The notes under the pieces were generated by a model that saw nothing but the letters and a program-made list of their open reading frames with translations, searched no databases and was not told where the DNA came from. The position numbers and the translations under genes are program-made. Shown here piece by piece: positions 27,859 to 37,755 of a stretch of DNA of 64,000 nt; the first letter of the stretch is position 1; every line of letters starts with the position of its first letter. The DNA is from Fluviicola chungangensis (GTDB lineage Bacteria > Bacteroidota > Bacteroidia > Flavobacteriales_D > Crocinitomicaceae). Location: contig NZ_VLPL01000003.1 in assembly GCF_007558725.1 (NCBI RefSeq), positions 1-64,000 on the forward strand, given 5' to 3'.

Positions 27859-30800
27859 ATGATGCACGCTGTACGGGTTGGACTTCTATTGCTAGGCAGT
27901 ATTTTTTGTTGGGTTCATAGCTGGACACAGGACAACGCGTACCGTCAAAAAACCCTTGCAGCAACCGGCAATATGATCCAACTGGATTCCTTAAGTATTG
28001 CACCGAATTCACTAATCGTACGTTGTGGCGGAGAAATCATTTTACCTTACAATTACCTCATTGATTACGCAAAAGGGACGTTTCAATTGTTCCAACCCTG
28101 TTCGGATGAATTGACGGTTTCCTACCGTGTTTTGCCCTTTTCATTTGCAAAGAGCTATCAACTACGCGACACAAATATCATTTACACGCAAAACAAAGGA
28201 GACAGGGAAAAGTATCTGATTACCCCGACTGTGGAGCCTTTGGACTTAATGGGAGCAAACGGTCTGCGAAAATCGGGAAGTATCTCTAGGGGAATTACCT
28301 TTGGAAACCGGCAGGATTTATCTGTAAATTCCTCCCTGAACCTGGAATTATCCGGCTACATTGCACCGAATCTGCAGGTCCTGGCTTCTGTAACGGACGA
28401 TAATTTACCCATTCAACCCGAAGGAAATACCAACAAATTGCAGGAGTTCGACCAGGTATTTATTCAGCTCTTCAATGACCGGTTTAAGTTGACTGCCGGG
28501 GATTTCTGGATTAGCAAGCCGGATGGCTACTTTTTAACGTATAAGAAAAGAGGACAGGGTCTGACAGGTGAATATTTTTGGAAGAAAGACAAAACAGGAA
28601 CCATCAAAACCCAGGTAAGCGGTGCCTTGTCCAAAGGAAAATTCAACCGGCAGATCATTCAGGGTATAGAAGGAAATCAGGGGCCTTATCGCTTAAGAGG
28701 AAATGAAAATGAACCGTACATTATCATTCTTTCCGGAACGGAGCGCGTGTATATTGACGGAAGACAACTGAGTCGCGGACAGGAATACGATTACGTCATC
28801 GATTACAACACGTCGGAATTGACTTTTACTGCGAAGAACCTGATCACGAAAGACATCCGGATTGTTGTAGAATTCCAATATTCAGATCAGAATTATGCCC
28901 GTTCGCTCTTTCAGTTTTCAACAGCTGCTCAGGGCAAAAAACTGGATTGGTGGATCAATGCGTATTCGGAACAAGATGCGAAAAATCAACCGTTGCAGCA
29001 AAACCTGACAAACGACCAGAAAAAATTGTTGTCGGAAATTGGAGACAGCCTGGAATTAGCCCGTTATTCGGTGATCGATTCTGTTGGTTTCTCTGAAAAC
29101 CTGGTCATGTACCAAATGGTAGATACCTTGGGATATGACAGTGTATTGGTGGCTTCTGTAGATCAGAGCCTGGCTTATTACAAAGCGCAATTCTCATACG
29201 TCGGTCCGGGAAAAGGGGATTATGTGTTTGAAAAATTCAATGCGATCGGTCGGGTATACAAATGGGTACAGCCGGTTGGTGGAGTTTCGGTAGGAGATTA
29301 TGCACCGGTTTCCTTACTAATCACTCCGAAAAGACAGCAGTTGTTTACCGCCGGAGCAACTTACCGCTTCAATGAAAAGCTTAAAGTAACTTCGGAACTG
29401 GGAATGAGTGGTTACGATCTGAATACCTTTTCTACGCTGGACCGGTTTGATGACCGGGGTTATTCCATGCGAACCAGAGTAGAGCATTCGAATCCCTTCG
29501 GGAAAGACTCCGTTCCTGCCTGGAGTTGGAAAAAGCAGGTTGAAATAGAAATGCTGGACCCTTATTTCAAGCCGATAGAGCAATACAGAGCGGTAGAATT
29601 CGACCGTGACTGGAATACACGAAGTAGAGGATATACCGGAAACCAGGTCCTGACAACCGTGGGAACCAGTATTGAAAACAGGAATTATGGAAAGATCGGG
29701 ATCAATGCACAGCAATATAAAATAGGTTCGGATTTTTCCGGATTGCGGACACAACTGATCACTTCCTGGAGACAGCGGGGATATCACGTCGCTATCGATG
29801 CAAGTTTTTTGACCGCAAAAAATGAAAGCACCAATCAGTTTTTACGGCACAAAGCGGATATTTCCAAACAAATCAAAAAAGTGCGTATCGGCTTCAAGGA
29901 CGATCAGGAATTAAACCGTTTTATTCAGGGAGATTCGCTGCTAAGTCTCCGATCGTATAGTTTTTTCGACTATCAGGGCTACGTGGCTTTGGGGGATACT
30001 TCATCCGGGGAGTTGTTGCTGAGTTACCGTGAACGGGTCGACGGAAGATCGGATAGTACACGCTTGCGCAATGCTGCAAAAGCACGAACATTCCGGGCAG
30101 AATGGACGAAAAACAATTGGAAAAACCAGCGATTATACATGGTTGCAAACTACCGTGAACTGAAAATCCTGGATACGACTTTAATCACCCAGGCACCTGA
30201 AAATACCACGAATGGCCGGATCGATCACGATATCAAGTTCTGGAAAGGAACAATCAACCTGACTACCTTCTACGAAGTAGGTGCGGGATTGGAACAAAAA
30301 AAGGAGTTTATATACATCAAAGTAAATGACGGACAGGGTGTCTATACCTGGAACGATTACAACAACGATGGAATCAAGGACCTGAATGAATTTGAAATTG
30401 CCGCCTATGCAGACCAGGCAGGTTATATCCGCGTATTCACACCATCCAACGATTACATTAAGACTTATTCCAATGAGTACAACCAATCCGTAACACTTCG
30501 TCCGGAACGGATCTGGTCAAACAGTACCGGTGTGAAAAAAGTATTGGCACGGTTCTCCACCCAAACCCGTTTCAGGCTGCAACGCAAAACCAATGTATTT
30601 GACGGTGCAAGAGCCTATAATCCTTTTGTGGGAAGTATTGATGATAATTCGTTGATCAGTACGGCCAATGTCATTAAGAATACACTATACTTCAACCGGA
30701 CAAATAATGTCGGAGGGGGGGACTACAGTTATGAAAGCTCAAAGACCAAAACATTGCTTGCCACGGGGTTCGATGGAAGAACCAAGGAATCACACGAGTT

Positions 30801-31308
30801 TAACGCACGAATTACCATTCTGAAAAAATTCAGTATTCAGTCTCAATTTGAAACAGGATTAAAAACATCTTCCGTCGATTATACCTCGGGGCGTAATTAC
30901 CGCTTACATTACTGGCAATTAAAACCCTCGTTGATTTACCAGCCGAACACTTCACTTCGGTTTAGTATAGACGGACGTGTGGTTCAAAAGAAGAACGAAG
31001 AAAATTTGGGTGGCGAGCAGGCCGATATTTATGATATTGGAGTAAGTGGGAAATACAACCAAACCCAGAAGGGAAGTTTGCAGGGCCAGTTCAATGTGAT
31101 CCGAATTGCATTCCGGGGAGATTCCAATACCCCGTTGGGTTTTGAATTGCTTGAAGCATTAAAACCCGGTATAAATTATGTTTGGAGTTTGGGTTACCAG
31201 CGTTCCTTATCTAAAAGCCTCCAGATTTCGGTTCAGTATAACGGACGGAAAAGTGAAGGAAATAAAATCATCCATGCGGGTGGAATGGAGGTGAAAGCCT
31301 TTTTCTAA
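27859..31308 (+). CDS. Large SprA-like outer-membrane protein
   Basis: The 1149-aa protein has an N-terminal signal peptide (VGLLLLGSIFCWVHSWTQ) and no other hydrophobic helix; the rest is beta-rich. Two parts recall SprA: GSISRGITFGNRQDLSVNSSLNLELSGYI near residue 140 with AGDF about 70 residues later, and YIDGRQLSRGQEYDYVIDYN near 297-315, comparable to VEGQDYTVDYN in the sprA product of this window. A DYNNDGIKDLNEFE loop near 832-845 looks like a calcium-binding dockerin/EF-hand-like loop. The C-terminus ends in barrel strands (SLQISVQYNGRKSEG...). It is likely an outer-membrane barrel linked to secretion or surface assembly; exact role unknown. Confidence 0.7.
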   Translation: MMHAVRVGLLLLGSIFCWVHSWTQDNAYRQKTLAATGNMIQLDSLSIAPNSLIVRCGGEIILPYNYLIDYAKGTFQLFQPCSDELTVSYRVLPFSFAKSYQLRDTNIIYTQNKGDREKYLITPTVEPLDLMGANGLRKSGSISRGITFGNRQDLSVNSSLNLELSGYIAPNLQVLASVTDDNLPIQPEGNTNKLQEFDQVFIQLFNDRFKLTAGDFWISKPDGYFLTYKKRGQGLTGEYFWKKDKTGTIKTQVSGALSKGKFNRQIIQGIEGNQGPYRLRGNENEPYIIILSGTERVYIDGRQLSRGQEYDYVIDYNTSELTFTAKNLITKDIRIVVEFQYSDQNYARSLFQFSTAAQGKKLDWWINAYSEQDAKNQPLQQNLTNDQKKLLSEIGDSLELARYSVIDSVGFSENLVMYQMVDTLGYDSVLVASVDQSLAYYKAQFSYVGPGKGDYVFEKFNAIGRVYKWVQPVGGVSVGDYAPVSLLITPKRQQLFTAGATYRFNEKLKVTSELGMSGYDLNTFSTLDRFDDRGYSMRTRVEHSNPFGKDSVPAWSWKKQVEIEMLDPYFKPIEQYRAVEFDRDWNTRSRGYTGNQVLTTVGTSIENRNYGKIGINAQQYKIGSDFSGLRTQLITSWRQRGYHVAIDASFLTAKNESTNQFLRHKADISKQIKKVRIGFKDDQELNRFIQGDSLLSLRSYSFFDYQGYVALGDTSSGELLLSYRERVDGRSDSTRLRNAAKARTFRAEWTKNNWKNQRLYMVANYRELKILDTTLITQAPENTTNGRIDHDIKFWKGTINLTTFYEVGAGLEQKKEFIYIKVNDGQGVYTWNDYNNDGIKDLNEFEIAAYADQAGYIRVFTPSNDYIKTYSNEYNQSVTLRPERIWSNSTGVKKVLARFSTQTRFRLQRKTNVFDGARAYNPFVGSIDDNSLISTANVIKNTLYFNRTNNVGGGDYSYESSKTKTLLATGFDGRTKESHEFNARITILKKFSIQSQFETGLKTSSVDYTSGRNYRLHYWQLKPSLIYQPNTSLRFSIDGRVVQKKNEENLGGEQADIYDIGVSGKYNQTQKGSLQGQFNVIRIAFRGDSNTPLGFELLEALKPGINYVWSLGYQRSLSKSLQISVQYNGRKSEGNKIIHAGGMEVKAFF

Positions 31309-31322
31309 AACCATAGACATAA

Positions 31323-31364
31323 AAAAACCGTAGGCACGCGATTAATCGCGTGCCTACGGTTTTT
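31323..31364. repeat. 42-bp perfect palindrome after the SprA-like gene, copy 2 of a repeated element
   Basis: The same 28-bp core as at 27679-27706 (half-site GTAGGCACGCGATT) is extended by different, still self-complementary arms (AAAAACC / GGTTTTT). A- and T-runs on both sides make it a good bidirectional terminator for the plus-strand SprA-like gene and the minus-strand aminopeptidase gene. Confidence 0.9.
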
Positions 31365-31374
31365 GGTTTTTTTA

Positions 31375-34008
31375 TTAATGTCCTGCTCCTTCTTCCTCTT
31401 TCGGGAAACCTGCCATCATTTTCTCATAATCAGCCAACAATGCTTCTGCATCTGTAACTTTTCCATGAGCAATATCTGCTGCATTACTGTTTCCGTCTTT
31501 CTTCGCTTTTTCTTCTTCCGCCTTATACTTCTCAATGGAATTCTTCAGATTATCTCTTAAGTACCCAATATATTGAGGCATAAACATTTGCGTATACATC
31601 CCCCCTGTTTTGTATTCACTCTCGAAAATAGGCAAGGTACGTCTTTGGATTTTCGGTTCCTGTCGGGAGGCAAAGAACGTCATCGAGTTTAGTACTCCCA
31701 GTTTATCAAATCCCTGTACTACATTCGATTGGAAGATCTTTTCATAATATGCAATTTGATCGGCGTCTCCGTATTTTGCATAGATCATTGCAACCCCGGT
31801 TTGCATTTTGCTTGAGGGTTCATTTTCCAATCGTTTGCAAGCCTCGAGAGCAGCCTTGTTGTTCACTTTCGACAATTGAAGCAATGCAGCACTTATAACG
31901 GAATAGGACTGATCCTTTTGAATGATTTCAGTACACAATTGTTCCAGTTCAGGTCCGGAAACCATTCCTGCTAAAGCAGTAATTGCAGCTACGCGAACAG
32001 CAGAAACCGAATCGGAAGTTGCTAATTGTTTCACCCGGTTAATGGAAGCTGTTTTATTGTCACTGCTCATTTTCCCGATCTTTTCAATTGCAGTGGAGCG
32101 AATGTCCCAGAAAGGATCTTTTAATGCTTCCTGTGCTACTCTGGCAGCTTCAGGAGAACTGGATGGAATTTTTTGGAGTGCATTTTTTCGGTGAATGTAA
32201 TGTTTCGAATTGTTCCATTGAAACGCGTACCAGGAAGGATCTTTTTTCTCTTCCATTTTGCATAGAAGCATTGCTTCCGCATCAAAGATCACATTCTTTA
32301 CAGTCCCAGTTGTTGGAATACTTACGGTTGTGGATTCGTCATTGAACCATTGACGGGTAGTTGTTGCCCCGCGATCATCATAAACGGTCACATCAATCGG
32401 TAATTTGAACAAACCGAATTCTTTTATCTGCTTTTGGTTCACCGTAATCGAAACGGTATTTGCAGCGGCATCAGCGTTATATGAAACATCCAGTATCGGA
32501 TGTCCTTTTCCCTGGTACCATTGATTGAAGAACCAATTCAAATCTTCCCCGCTTACTTCTTCGAAAGCCAGTCTTAGCTGGTGGAATTCAGCAGCTTTAA
32601 ACTGATTTTGCTTCAAATAATTTTTTAAACCCTGGAAGAACGCGTCATCTCCGATGTATTTGCGAAGCATGTGCAGGATACGGCCTCCTTTGTTATAAGA
32701 ATGTCCGTCAAACATATCTTCACGCGATTTGTAATCAAACCAAACCAGGTTGTGGTAACCTCCCTGGTCGGCAGATGCGAAATAACCCGCTGCTTCCTGC
32801 AAAGCCTGGAATTCCGCTTCGTCCAAACCATGACGGTGCTCATCCCACAAGAATTGAGAATAGTTTGCGAATGATTCGTTCAACGTTAAGTTCGACCAGG
32901 ATTCACAAGTCACCAAATCACCGAACCAGTGGTGGAACAACTCGTGTGCGATCGTGGAATTATCGTTTTCATCCAACAATTCGCGTTGTGTTTTATAAGC
33001 ATATTCTCCGAAGATAACTGCTCCGGTGTTCTCCATTGCTCCTGAAACATAATCTCTTACGATGATTTGAGAATATTTGTCCCATGGATATTCAACCCCC
33101 AATAATTGAGAGAAGAAACCGATCATTGCCGGAGTTTCCCCAAAAATCGCTTTCGCATCTTTTTCCCATTGCGGTTCTACATAGTAGTTCACCTCCATGG
33201 TTGATCCGTCCGGGCGTTTGTATGCATCTTTCACCACTTTGAATTCACCGACTCCCATCATAAATAGGTAAGGGGCATGAGGCAAATCCTGCTTCCAGTA
33301 ATCTGTTCTGGTACCGTCTGCATTTTTGGTGGAACTCACTAATCTGCCATTGGACAGCGTTGCGTATTTATCCTGTACAGTAATGTAAATTTCTTGTTTG
33401 GTTTTGGAGTTCGGGGAATCGATGGTAGGGAACCAAACCGAGTTAGATTCTGTTTCTCCCTGAGTCCAGATCTGAGGCATTTTATTTGCTTCTTCTCCGC
33501 GTGGATTAATGAAGTAGAGGCCTTTGTCACTTGTAATCGCATTCGATCCGCCTGTTTTGCGTTCATCCGGTTTCGCGATGTAATCGATCACTACCGTAAA
33601 GTTTTCGTCACGGGTGTATGTTTTATCCAGTTTGATGGTCAACACATCGTCCTTATAATCATACTCAAGTGTTTTTCCGGTCATGGAAACATGTTTGATC
33701 TCCATTCCTTTTGCATCCAGGATCAATTCATTGGAGGCATAATAATGCGGCTTTGCCTGAAGGGTTTCTTTACCGATTAACCAGGATTTTGTCCAATCGA
33801 AGGAAACTTCCAGTTTCGTATTGATCAAATCAGTTAAAACCGTTCGGGAAGCGTGATATACTTTCGGTTTATCTTGCGTTGGCTCGCTTATTTCGGCAGT
33901 AGTGTTTGACTTCGAGTCGTTGCTTTGACTTGCCGCGTGCTCAGTGTCAGAATGTTTAGGTTGACAAGCTACCAGGACAAGAGCAACCAAATAGAATATT
34001 TTCTTCAT
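31375..34008 (-). CDS. M1-family zinc aminopeptidase lipoprotein
   Basis: The 877-aa protein begins MKKIFYLVALVLVACQ, a lipoprotein signal with the acylated Cys near residue 15. It has the M1 signatures GAMEN (SGAMENTGAVIFGE) and HEXXH-X18-E (His355, His359, Glu378 in HELFHHWFGD...NESFANY), so the zinc site is complete. The C-terminal third has HEAT-like helical repeats (DPFWDIRSTAIEKIGKM, VRVAAITALAGMV). It trims N-terminal residues from peptides at the cell envelope. The ATG at 34008 fits a promoter at 34045-34074; the longer frame would need a TTG. Confidence 0.95.
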   Translation of the reverse strand: MKKIFYLVALVLVACQPKHSDTEHAASQSNDSKSNTTAEISEPTQDKPKVYHASRTVLTDLINTKLEVSFDWTKSWLIGKETLQAKPHYYASNELILDAKGMEIKHVSMTGKTLEYDYKDDVLTIKLDKTYTRDENFTVVIDYIAKPDERKTGGSNAITSDKGLYFINPRGEEANKMPQIWTQGETESNSVWFPTIDSPNSKTKQEIYITVQDKYATLSNGRLVSSTKNADGTRTDYWKQDLPHAPYLFMMGVGEFKVVKDAYKRPDGSTMEVNYYVEPQWEKDAKAIFGETPAMIGFFSQLLGVEYPWDKYSQIIVRDYVSGAMENTGAVIFGEYAYKTQRELLDENDNSTIAHELFHHWFGDLVTCESWSNLTLNESFANYSQFLWDEHRHGLDEAEFQALQEAAGYFASADQGGYHNLVWFDYKSREDMFDGHSYNKGGRILHMLRKYIGDDAFFQGLKNYLKQNQFKAAEFHQLRLAFEEVSGEDLNWFFNQWYQGKGHPILDVSYNADAAANTVSITVNQKQIKEFGLFKLPIDVTVYDDRGATTTRQWFNDESTTVSIPTTGTVKNVIFDAEAMLLCKMEEKKDPSWYAFQWNNSKHYIHRKNALQKIPSSSPEAARVAQEALKDPFWDIRSTAIEKIGKMSSDNKTASINRVKQLATSDSVSAVRVAAITALAGMVSGPELEQLCTEIIQKDQSYSVISAALLQLSKVNNKAALEACKRLENEPSSKMQTGVAMIYAKYGDADQIAYYEKIFQSNVVQGFDKLGVLNSMTFFASRQEPKIQRRTLPIFESEYKTGGMYTQMFMPQYIGYLRDNLKNSIEKYKAEEEKAKKDGNSNAADIAHGKVTDAEALLADYEKMMAGFPKEEEGAGH

Positions 34009-34044
34009 TTTCGGGCGAATATGATTCGTAAATACATTGAAGGG

Positions 34045-34074
34045 CAAATATAGGAAACTAAGTTTTTTTTACAA
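34045..34074 (-). promoter_or_regulatory. Promoter of the M1 aminopeptidase gene
   Basis: The minus strand has TTG (34072-34074), a 19-bp spacer and a perfect TATATTTG (34045-34052), 36 bp upstream of the start codon. It is the best consensus Bacteroidota promoter on this strand. Confidence 0.7.
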
Positions 34075-34085
34075 TCTTTTTCTAG

Positions 34086-34601
34086 ATGAATGGACAAATA
34101 GTTCGTATTATTGTCGCAAAATTCTTACAGATGGAAACAGCTAATTGGACATCGGACGGAGAAGTCCTTCATGCTAACAGAGATGGGGTTCATATCCGTT
34201 GGGAAGACCAGCAGTTTTTTACAATTACTTATAAAGGCAAAAAATTTCGCGGAGAAGTCATGTCAAACCGCATGGAAGAAGGGTTACTGACACTGAAATT
34301 AAATCACCGTGTTTTTGAAGTGAAGAAAGGTGGCCCTTTGGATGAATTGATTGCTTCTCTTGGAATGGACAAGCCGAAATTGCGTAAATTGAAGCAATTG
34401 AAAGCTCCGATGCCGGGAAGAGTTGTTAGCGTGGCTGTTACCATTGGTCAATCCATTGAAGTAGGAGATGCTTTACTTACGCTGGAAGCAATGAAAATGG
34501 AGAACGTGCTCAAGGCGGAAGGTGTCGGAGTCGTTAAAGCTATTGCGGTCAATCCGCAGGATGTGGTAGATAAAGGAGGATTGTTGATTGAATTCGAGTA
34601 A
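34086..34601 (+). CDS. Biotin carboxyl carrier protein-like protein
   Basis: The 171-aa protein has a C-terminal biotinyl domain (about residues 97-171) with APMPGRVVSV, the biotinylation motif LTLEAMKMENV and GGLLIEFE. The N-terminal half is not like E. coli AccB; it resembles the linker region of carrier domains found in acyl-CoA carboxylases of Bacteroidota. No carboxylase or biotin carboxylase gene is adjacent, so the partner must be encoded elsewhere. It is divergent from the aminopeptidase gene. Confidence 0.88.
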   Translation: MNGQIVRIIVAKFLQMETANWTSDGEVLHANRDGVHIRWEDQQFFTITYKGKKFRGEVMSNRMEEGLLTLKLNHRVFEVKKGGPLDELIASLGMDKPKLRKLKQLKAPMPGRVVSVAVTIGQSIEVGDALLTLEAMKMENVLKAEGVGVVKAIAVNPQDVVDKGGLLIEFE

Positions 34602-34703
34602 GGAACTTTGAGTGTAATTCAAAATTTCAATCTGACGTAATAACGGAATACGACGTCATGGTTCAGAAATCCATTGATAAAAAAATAGTTAATAAGCATC
34701 CAT

Positions 34704-34728
34704 TAAAAACGGCTCCGATTGGAGCCGT
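34704..34728 (-). terminator. Terminator of the 64-aa protein gene
   Basis: The stem ACGGCTCC / GGAGCCGT (34709-34716, 34721-34728) with a four-base loop is followed on the minus strand by a T-run, 26 bp past the stop at 34755. Confidence 0.7.
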
Positions 34729-34754
34729 TAGTCGTATCAATAATATGTCTTTTT

Positions 34755-34949
34755 TTAATTTTTTTGCGGTGTGAACGCCTTGTTGATGATAGCAGGATAA
34801 ACCGCGCCAAATTCTTTCATACACCATTCCCTTAAACGTTGAATTTCTTCTGAGTCAGACATCCATTTGATTGCTTTGGACAATTCTTTTTGGAATAACA
34901 ATGGGTCAAAACTTACCCGAACCAGGATTTTTTTCGTTAGTTCAAACAT
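34755..34949 (-). CDS. Small conserved flavobacterial protein of unknown function
   Basis: The 64-aa protein (MFELTKKILVRVSFDPLLFQKELSKAIKWMSDSEE... at its start) has the look of a short conserved family seen in Flavobacteriia, which I know only as hypothetical. It is Lys/Glu-rich, predicted helical and has no signal or membrane segment. It has its own downstream terminator, which supports it as a real gene. Confidence 0.7.
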   Translation of the reverse strand: MFELTKKILVRVSFDPLLFQKELSKAIKWMSDSEEIQRLREWCMKEFGAVYPAIINKAFTPQKN

Positions 34950-35089
34950 GGGGTTCTGTTTATAATTTCATCTAATATAACGATCCCTTTTCGTATTTGG
35001 TATGTTAAAAATGTTAAAAGTTATGCACACAAAAAAACGTGTGCCCGTAACTTTCAGACACACGCTGCTTTATAGCCAATATTAAATTT

Positions 35090-36025
35090 TTAATGGAGGT
35101 GCTGTTCGATAACCTGGTAAATTTCTTCTGTTGTTTTATCGTACACATAGATTAAATAATGCATATTATCAACGTCGTATGAAGCCGGTAATTTATACGT
35201 GTAATTGACATAGTATTTGCCATTAGGGCCCAAATCTGATGCTTCCAGCACGCGACCGAATGCTTTTCCGTCAATACAGTCCCGCAAAATATCTTTGTGA
35301 ACGTAATTGGCATTTCTGGTCAGATCCGGCATCAATTGCGGCCCTACCAATGAATCTTCACACACGTAAACAACCACCGCTAAATCATTTGTGATGTTAT
35401 TATCTACTTTGTCCACTTCTACATGAAGGAAACTACCTCTGGTACTGGCAAAGTAGTTTGCATGTGATTGAATGTTTACACGAAGTGGTTTGTTTAACTC
35501 AACAGTGGTTTTCGAGGCCCACGTCTGCGGTGCACTGGTATTGTCGGTACCATTCAGTTGGCGGTTTACACTGCCGTTCGGGTTTCCGATGAATCCGGTT
35601 CCCGGTTTGGACCCGAAGTGAATTCCTATCTGAAAAGCCAGATCGTTATACAAAATGGTTGGATAATCAGGAAGCTCTTCCTCCTGGAAATTGGACATTC
35701 CTACCGGGCTGGTATGAACTCCCACTCCAAATACCCTTCCCGGGTTAGCATCTTCCAGGTTGTGCAGAAGCGCTGCTGCATTCGGGCAATTGAAGCAACG
35801 ATGTCCCGTATAATCCTCAATCATGACGTTGGTAAACGTATTGGTATTTGCCGTGAATGTCGGCCAAAGCCCCTGTGAAACATAATATGCCGAATCACCA
35901 TCCGGATACAAAGACCAATCGAGTGTGGAGTTCCCGGCAGCTTTCTCCGGATAAGCATTTTTCACTTTATCACAAGCCGTAAGGACTGTTGCGAAGATTG
36001 CGGTTAATACAATAAATTTCTTCAT
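35090..36025 (-). CDS. Omp28-like lipoprotein with a thioredoxin-like Cys pair
   Basis: The 311-aa protein starts MKKFIVLTAIFATVLTACD, a lipoprotein signal with the acylated Cys near residue 18. The core has VMIEDYTGHRCFNCPNAAALL, a CXXC in the position used by thioredoxin-like Omp28 proteins, then VGVHTSPVG and NPNGSVNR. It is the last gene of an operon behind a DUF6029 barrel and a TlpA-like protein. Likely an outer-membrane lipoprotein with a redox or chaperone role; the fold assignment is from the motif and context. A longer frame to 36175 is not used because it overlaps the upstream gene. Confidence 0.85.
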   Translation of the reverse strand: MKKFIVLTAIFATVLTACDKVKNAYPEKAAGNSTLDWSLYPDGDSAYYVSQGLWPTFTANTNTFTNVMIEDYTGHRCFNCPNAAALLHNLEDANPGRVFGVGVHTSPVGMSNFQEEELPDYPTILYNDLAFQIGIHFGSKPGTGFIGNPNGSVNRQLNGTDNTSAPQTWASKTTVELNKPLRVNIQSHANYFASTRGSFLHVEVDKVDNNITNDLAVVVYVCEDSLVGPQLMPDLTRNANYVHKDILRDCIDGKAFGRVLEASDLGPNGKYYVNYTYKLPASYDVDNMHYLIYVYDKTTEEIYQVIEQHLH

Positions 36026-36042
36026 GTTCTGAATCTGATTAA

Positions 36043-37737
36043 TTAGAAACTTTGCGTTAATGAAACGGTCAATCCGTTCGACGCGGGAACAAATCGGCAA
36101 ACACCGCCTACACAGAATAATCCGGCGCGTTGTCGGCCATAATTCAAAGTTACGCGAGTTGCATCTTTTATCCAACCAAAAGATCCGATGACATAGTGTA
36201 CTCTCAAATCTTTGTTTGAATTGCCATAATTGTACTGGTCCATAAATCCAAAGAACCAGTTCGGTGAAATGGTATATTCAAGTACCAGAGTTACCCAGTC
36301 ACCTTTGTCTTTGGATGTTTGATAATCAAAGAGCGCCATTTTTTTATGCGTTGTGAATAAAGCCTGCAACTCCATTCTCAGGTTATGCTTTTTATTGATC
36401 TTCCAACCTGCTTCCAACACCCCGATGTGCGCATTGATGATACCATGTCCGTCTTCCGACACCTTTGAAACGTCGTTGTTAATTGCAATGTTAAAGTAGG
36501 ATCCGATCAAATAAAACTTTTTATTGAACTTGTAGGTAATGTTTACGTTGATATCCTGCCAAAGCAAGCTGTCAGACATATCGAACGGATTTCCCTTATA
36601 GGTTACACGGGTAGAATCACCCGGCAGCCCGTATCCGTTTGTATGACGCAATGGCTTATAAGCCGTTGAATAATTGAAGTTGATTGGAATCCCGTATTTT
36701 CCTCCACCTTTTCCTTTCGGAATCGTATAAAGCACTTCGGCCTGGTAAGCAATTTCACCCAAAGGTTGTGTTGCATACGGATAAAGCGTTGCAACCAGGT
36801 TATACGTATGAGTTTTGTTCATCGCAGGTAAATAATTGATGAACAAATCGGCCAACCCTTTTGTTCGGTCGGAACGGTAACTCATATTGTCAACGGATTT
36901 TGCAGAAAGTGAGATCCCCAATCCTTTCCTGGAATACCCCAGATTAATCAGAGCGGCATGCCCCGGATTGTATATGTAACCGTTGTCATCACTCGGATCG
37001 TTGTCCTTGTGCGTATATTCCCCGTTCAAAGTGAATTTCTTGTAGCGCAACCCGATTCGTCCGCTGTAAGCTGCAACGTTTTCCGGAAGAATATACGTTT
37101 CATTGTCGTCTTTCTGGTATTTACTCACGAATGCTCCCCCGATAGTTACATCCAGATCGCTGGAATCCATTGCCGGGATCAATTCATTTAAGTGCAGCTG
37201 CAAGTCAACACCGCGGGTAATACCAACGGATTTGTCAACCCTTCCTCCCTGGAACGAATAGCGTTGATTTCCATAAACTGCTTTTAGCTGAATCCCTTTG
37301 TACGGACGCAAAATCACACGAGCTCCGTCCATGGCATTGTCGTACCCTAAATTTCGGTCTTCGTATGCTCTGAAAATCGTTCCCGAGCCGAATTGTTCGT
37401 AAAAGTTCCCCAAGGTGATATCTATGTAGTCATTAGACCAGCCAACGTAACGCATTCCAAGGCCTGTTCCGTCAAAACGGTTCGGATAACCGTTAATTCG
37501 AGGCAGATAGGATTCGAAGCGCACACCCGCTTTAAAATGAGAACCGGAATAAAACACATTCATATATGAATTCAGCAGGCCTCGTTCAGTCGGTTGAAGG
37601 GCTCCAATCAACGGGTCGGCGTTCAGGTATTGGAAAGTCGCTTCCATATTCCCGGTAATACCTCCTAACAGATTGGACTGTCCGAGCGCGCTGAACGACC
37701 CGGATAATACACAGATTCCTAAAATCCAGTTTTTCAT
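36043..37737 (-). CDS. DUF6029-like outer-membrane beta-barrel protein
   Basis: The 564-aa protein has a signal peptide (ILGICVLSGSFSALGQ) and a beta-rich body of alternating polar and aromatic residues ending in LTVSLTQSF, a C-terminal Phe typical of outer-membrane barrels. YVGWSNDYIDITLGNFYEQFGSGTIFRAYEDRNLGYDNAMDG is the most conserved-looking segment. I assign DUF6029 from memory of this pattern. Function is unknown. Gaps of 18 bp on both sides place it in one operon with tlpA and the Omp28-like gene. Confidence 0.75.
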   Translation of the reverse strand: MKNWILGICVLSGSFSALGQSNLLGGITGNMEATFQYLNADPLIGALQPTERGLLNSYMNVFYSGSHFKAGVRFESYLPRINGYPNRFDGTGLGMRYVGWSNDYIDITLGNFYEQFGSGTIFRAYEDRNLGYDNAMDGARVILRPYKGIQLKAVYGNQRYSFQGGRVDKSVGITRGVDLQLHLNELIPAMDSSDLDVTIGGAFVSKYQKDDNETYILPENVAAYSGRIGLRYKKFTLNGEYTHKDNDPSDDNGYIYNPGHAALINLGYSRKGLGISLSAKSVDNMSYRSDRTKGLADLFINYLPAMNKTHTYNLVATLYPYATQPLGEIAYQAEVLYTIPKGKGGGKYGIPINFNYSTAYKPLRHTNGYGLPGDSTRVTYKGNPFDMSDSLLWQDINVNITYKFNKKFYLIGSYFNIAINNDVSKVSEDGHGIINAHIGVLEAGWKINKKHNLRMELQALFTTHKKMALFDYQTSKDKGDWVTLVLEYTISPNWFFGFMDQYNYGNSNKDLRVHYVIGSFGWIKDATRVTLNYGRQRAGLFCVGGVCRFVPASNGLTVSLTQSF

Positions 37738-37755
37738 CGAAGTATAATAAGTAGC

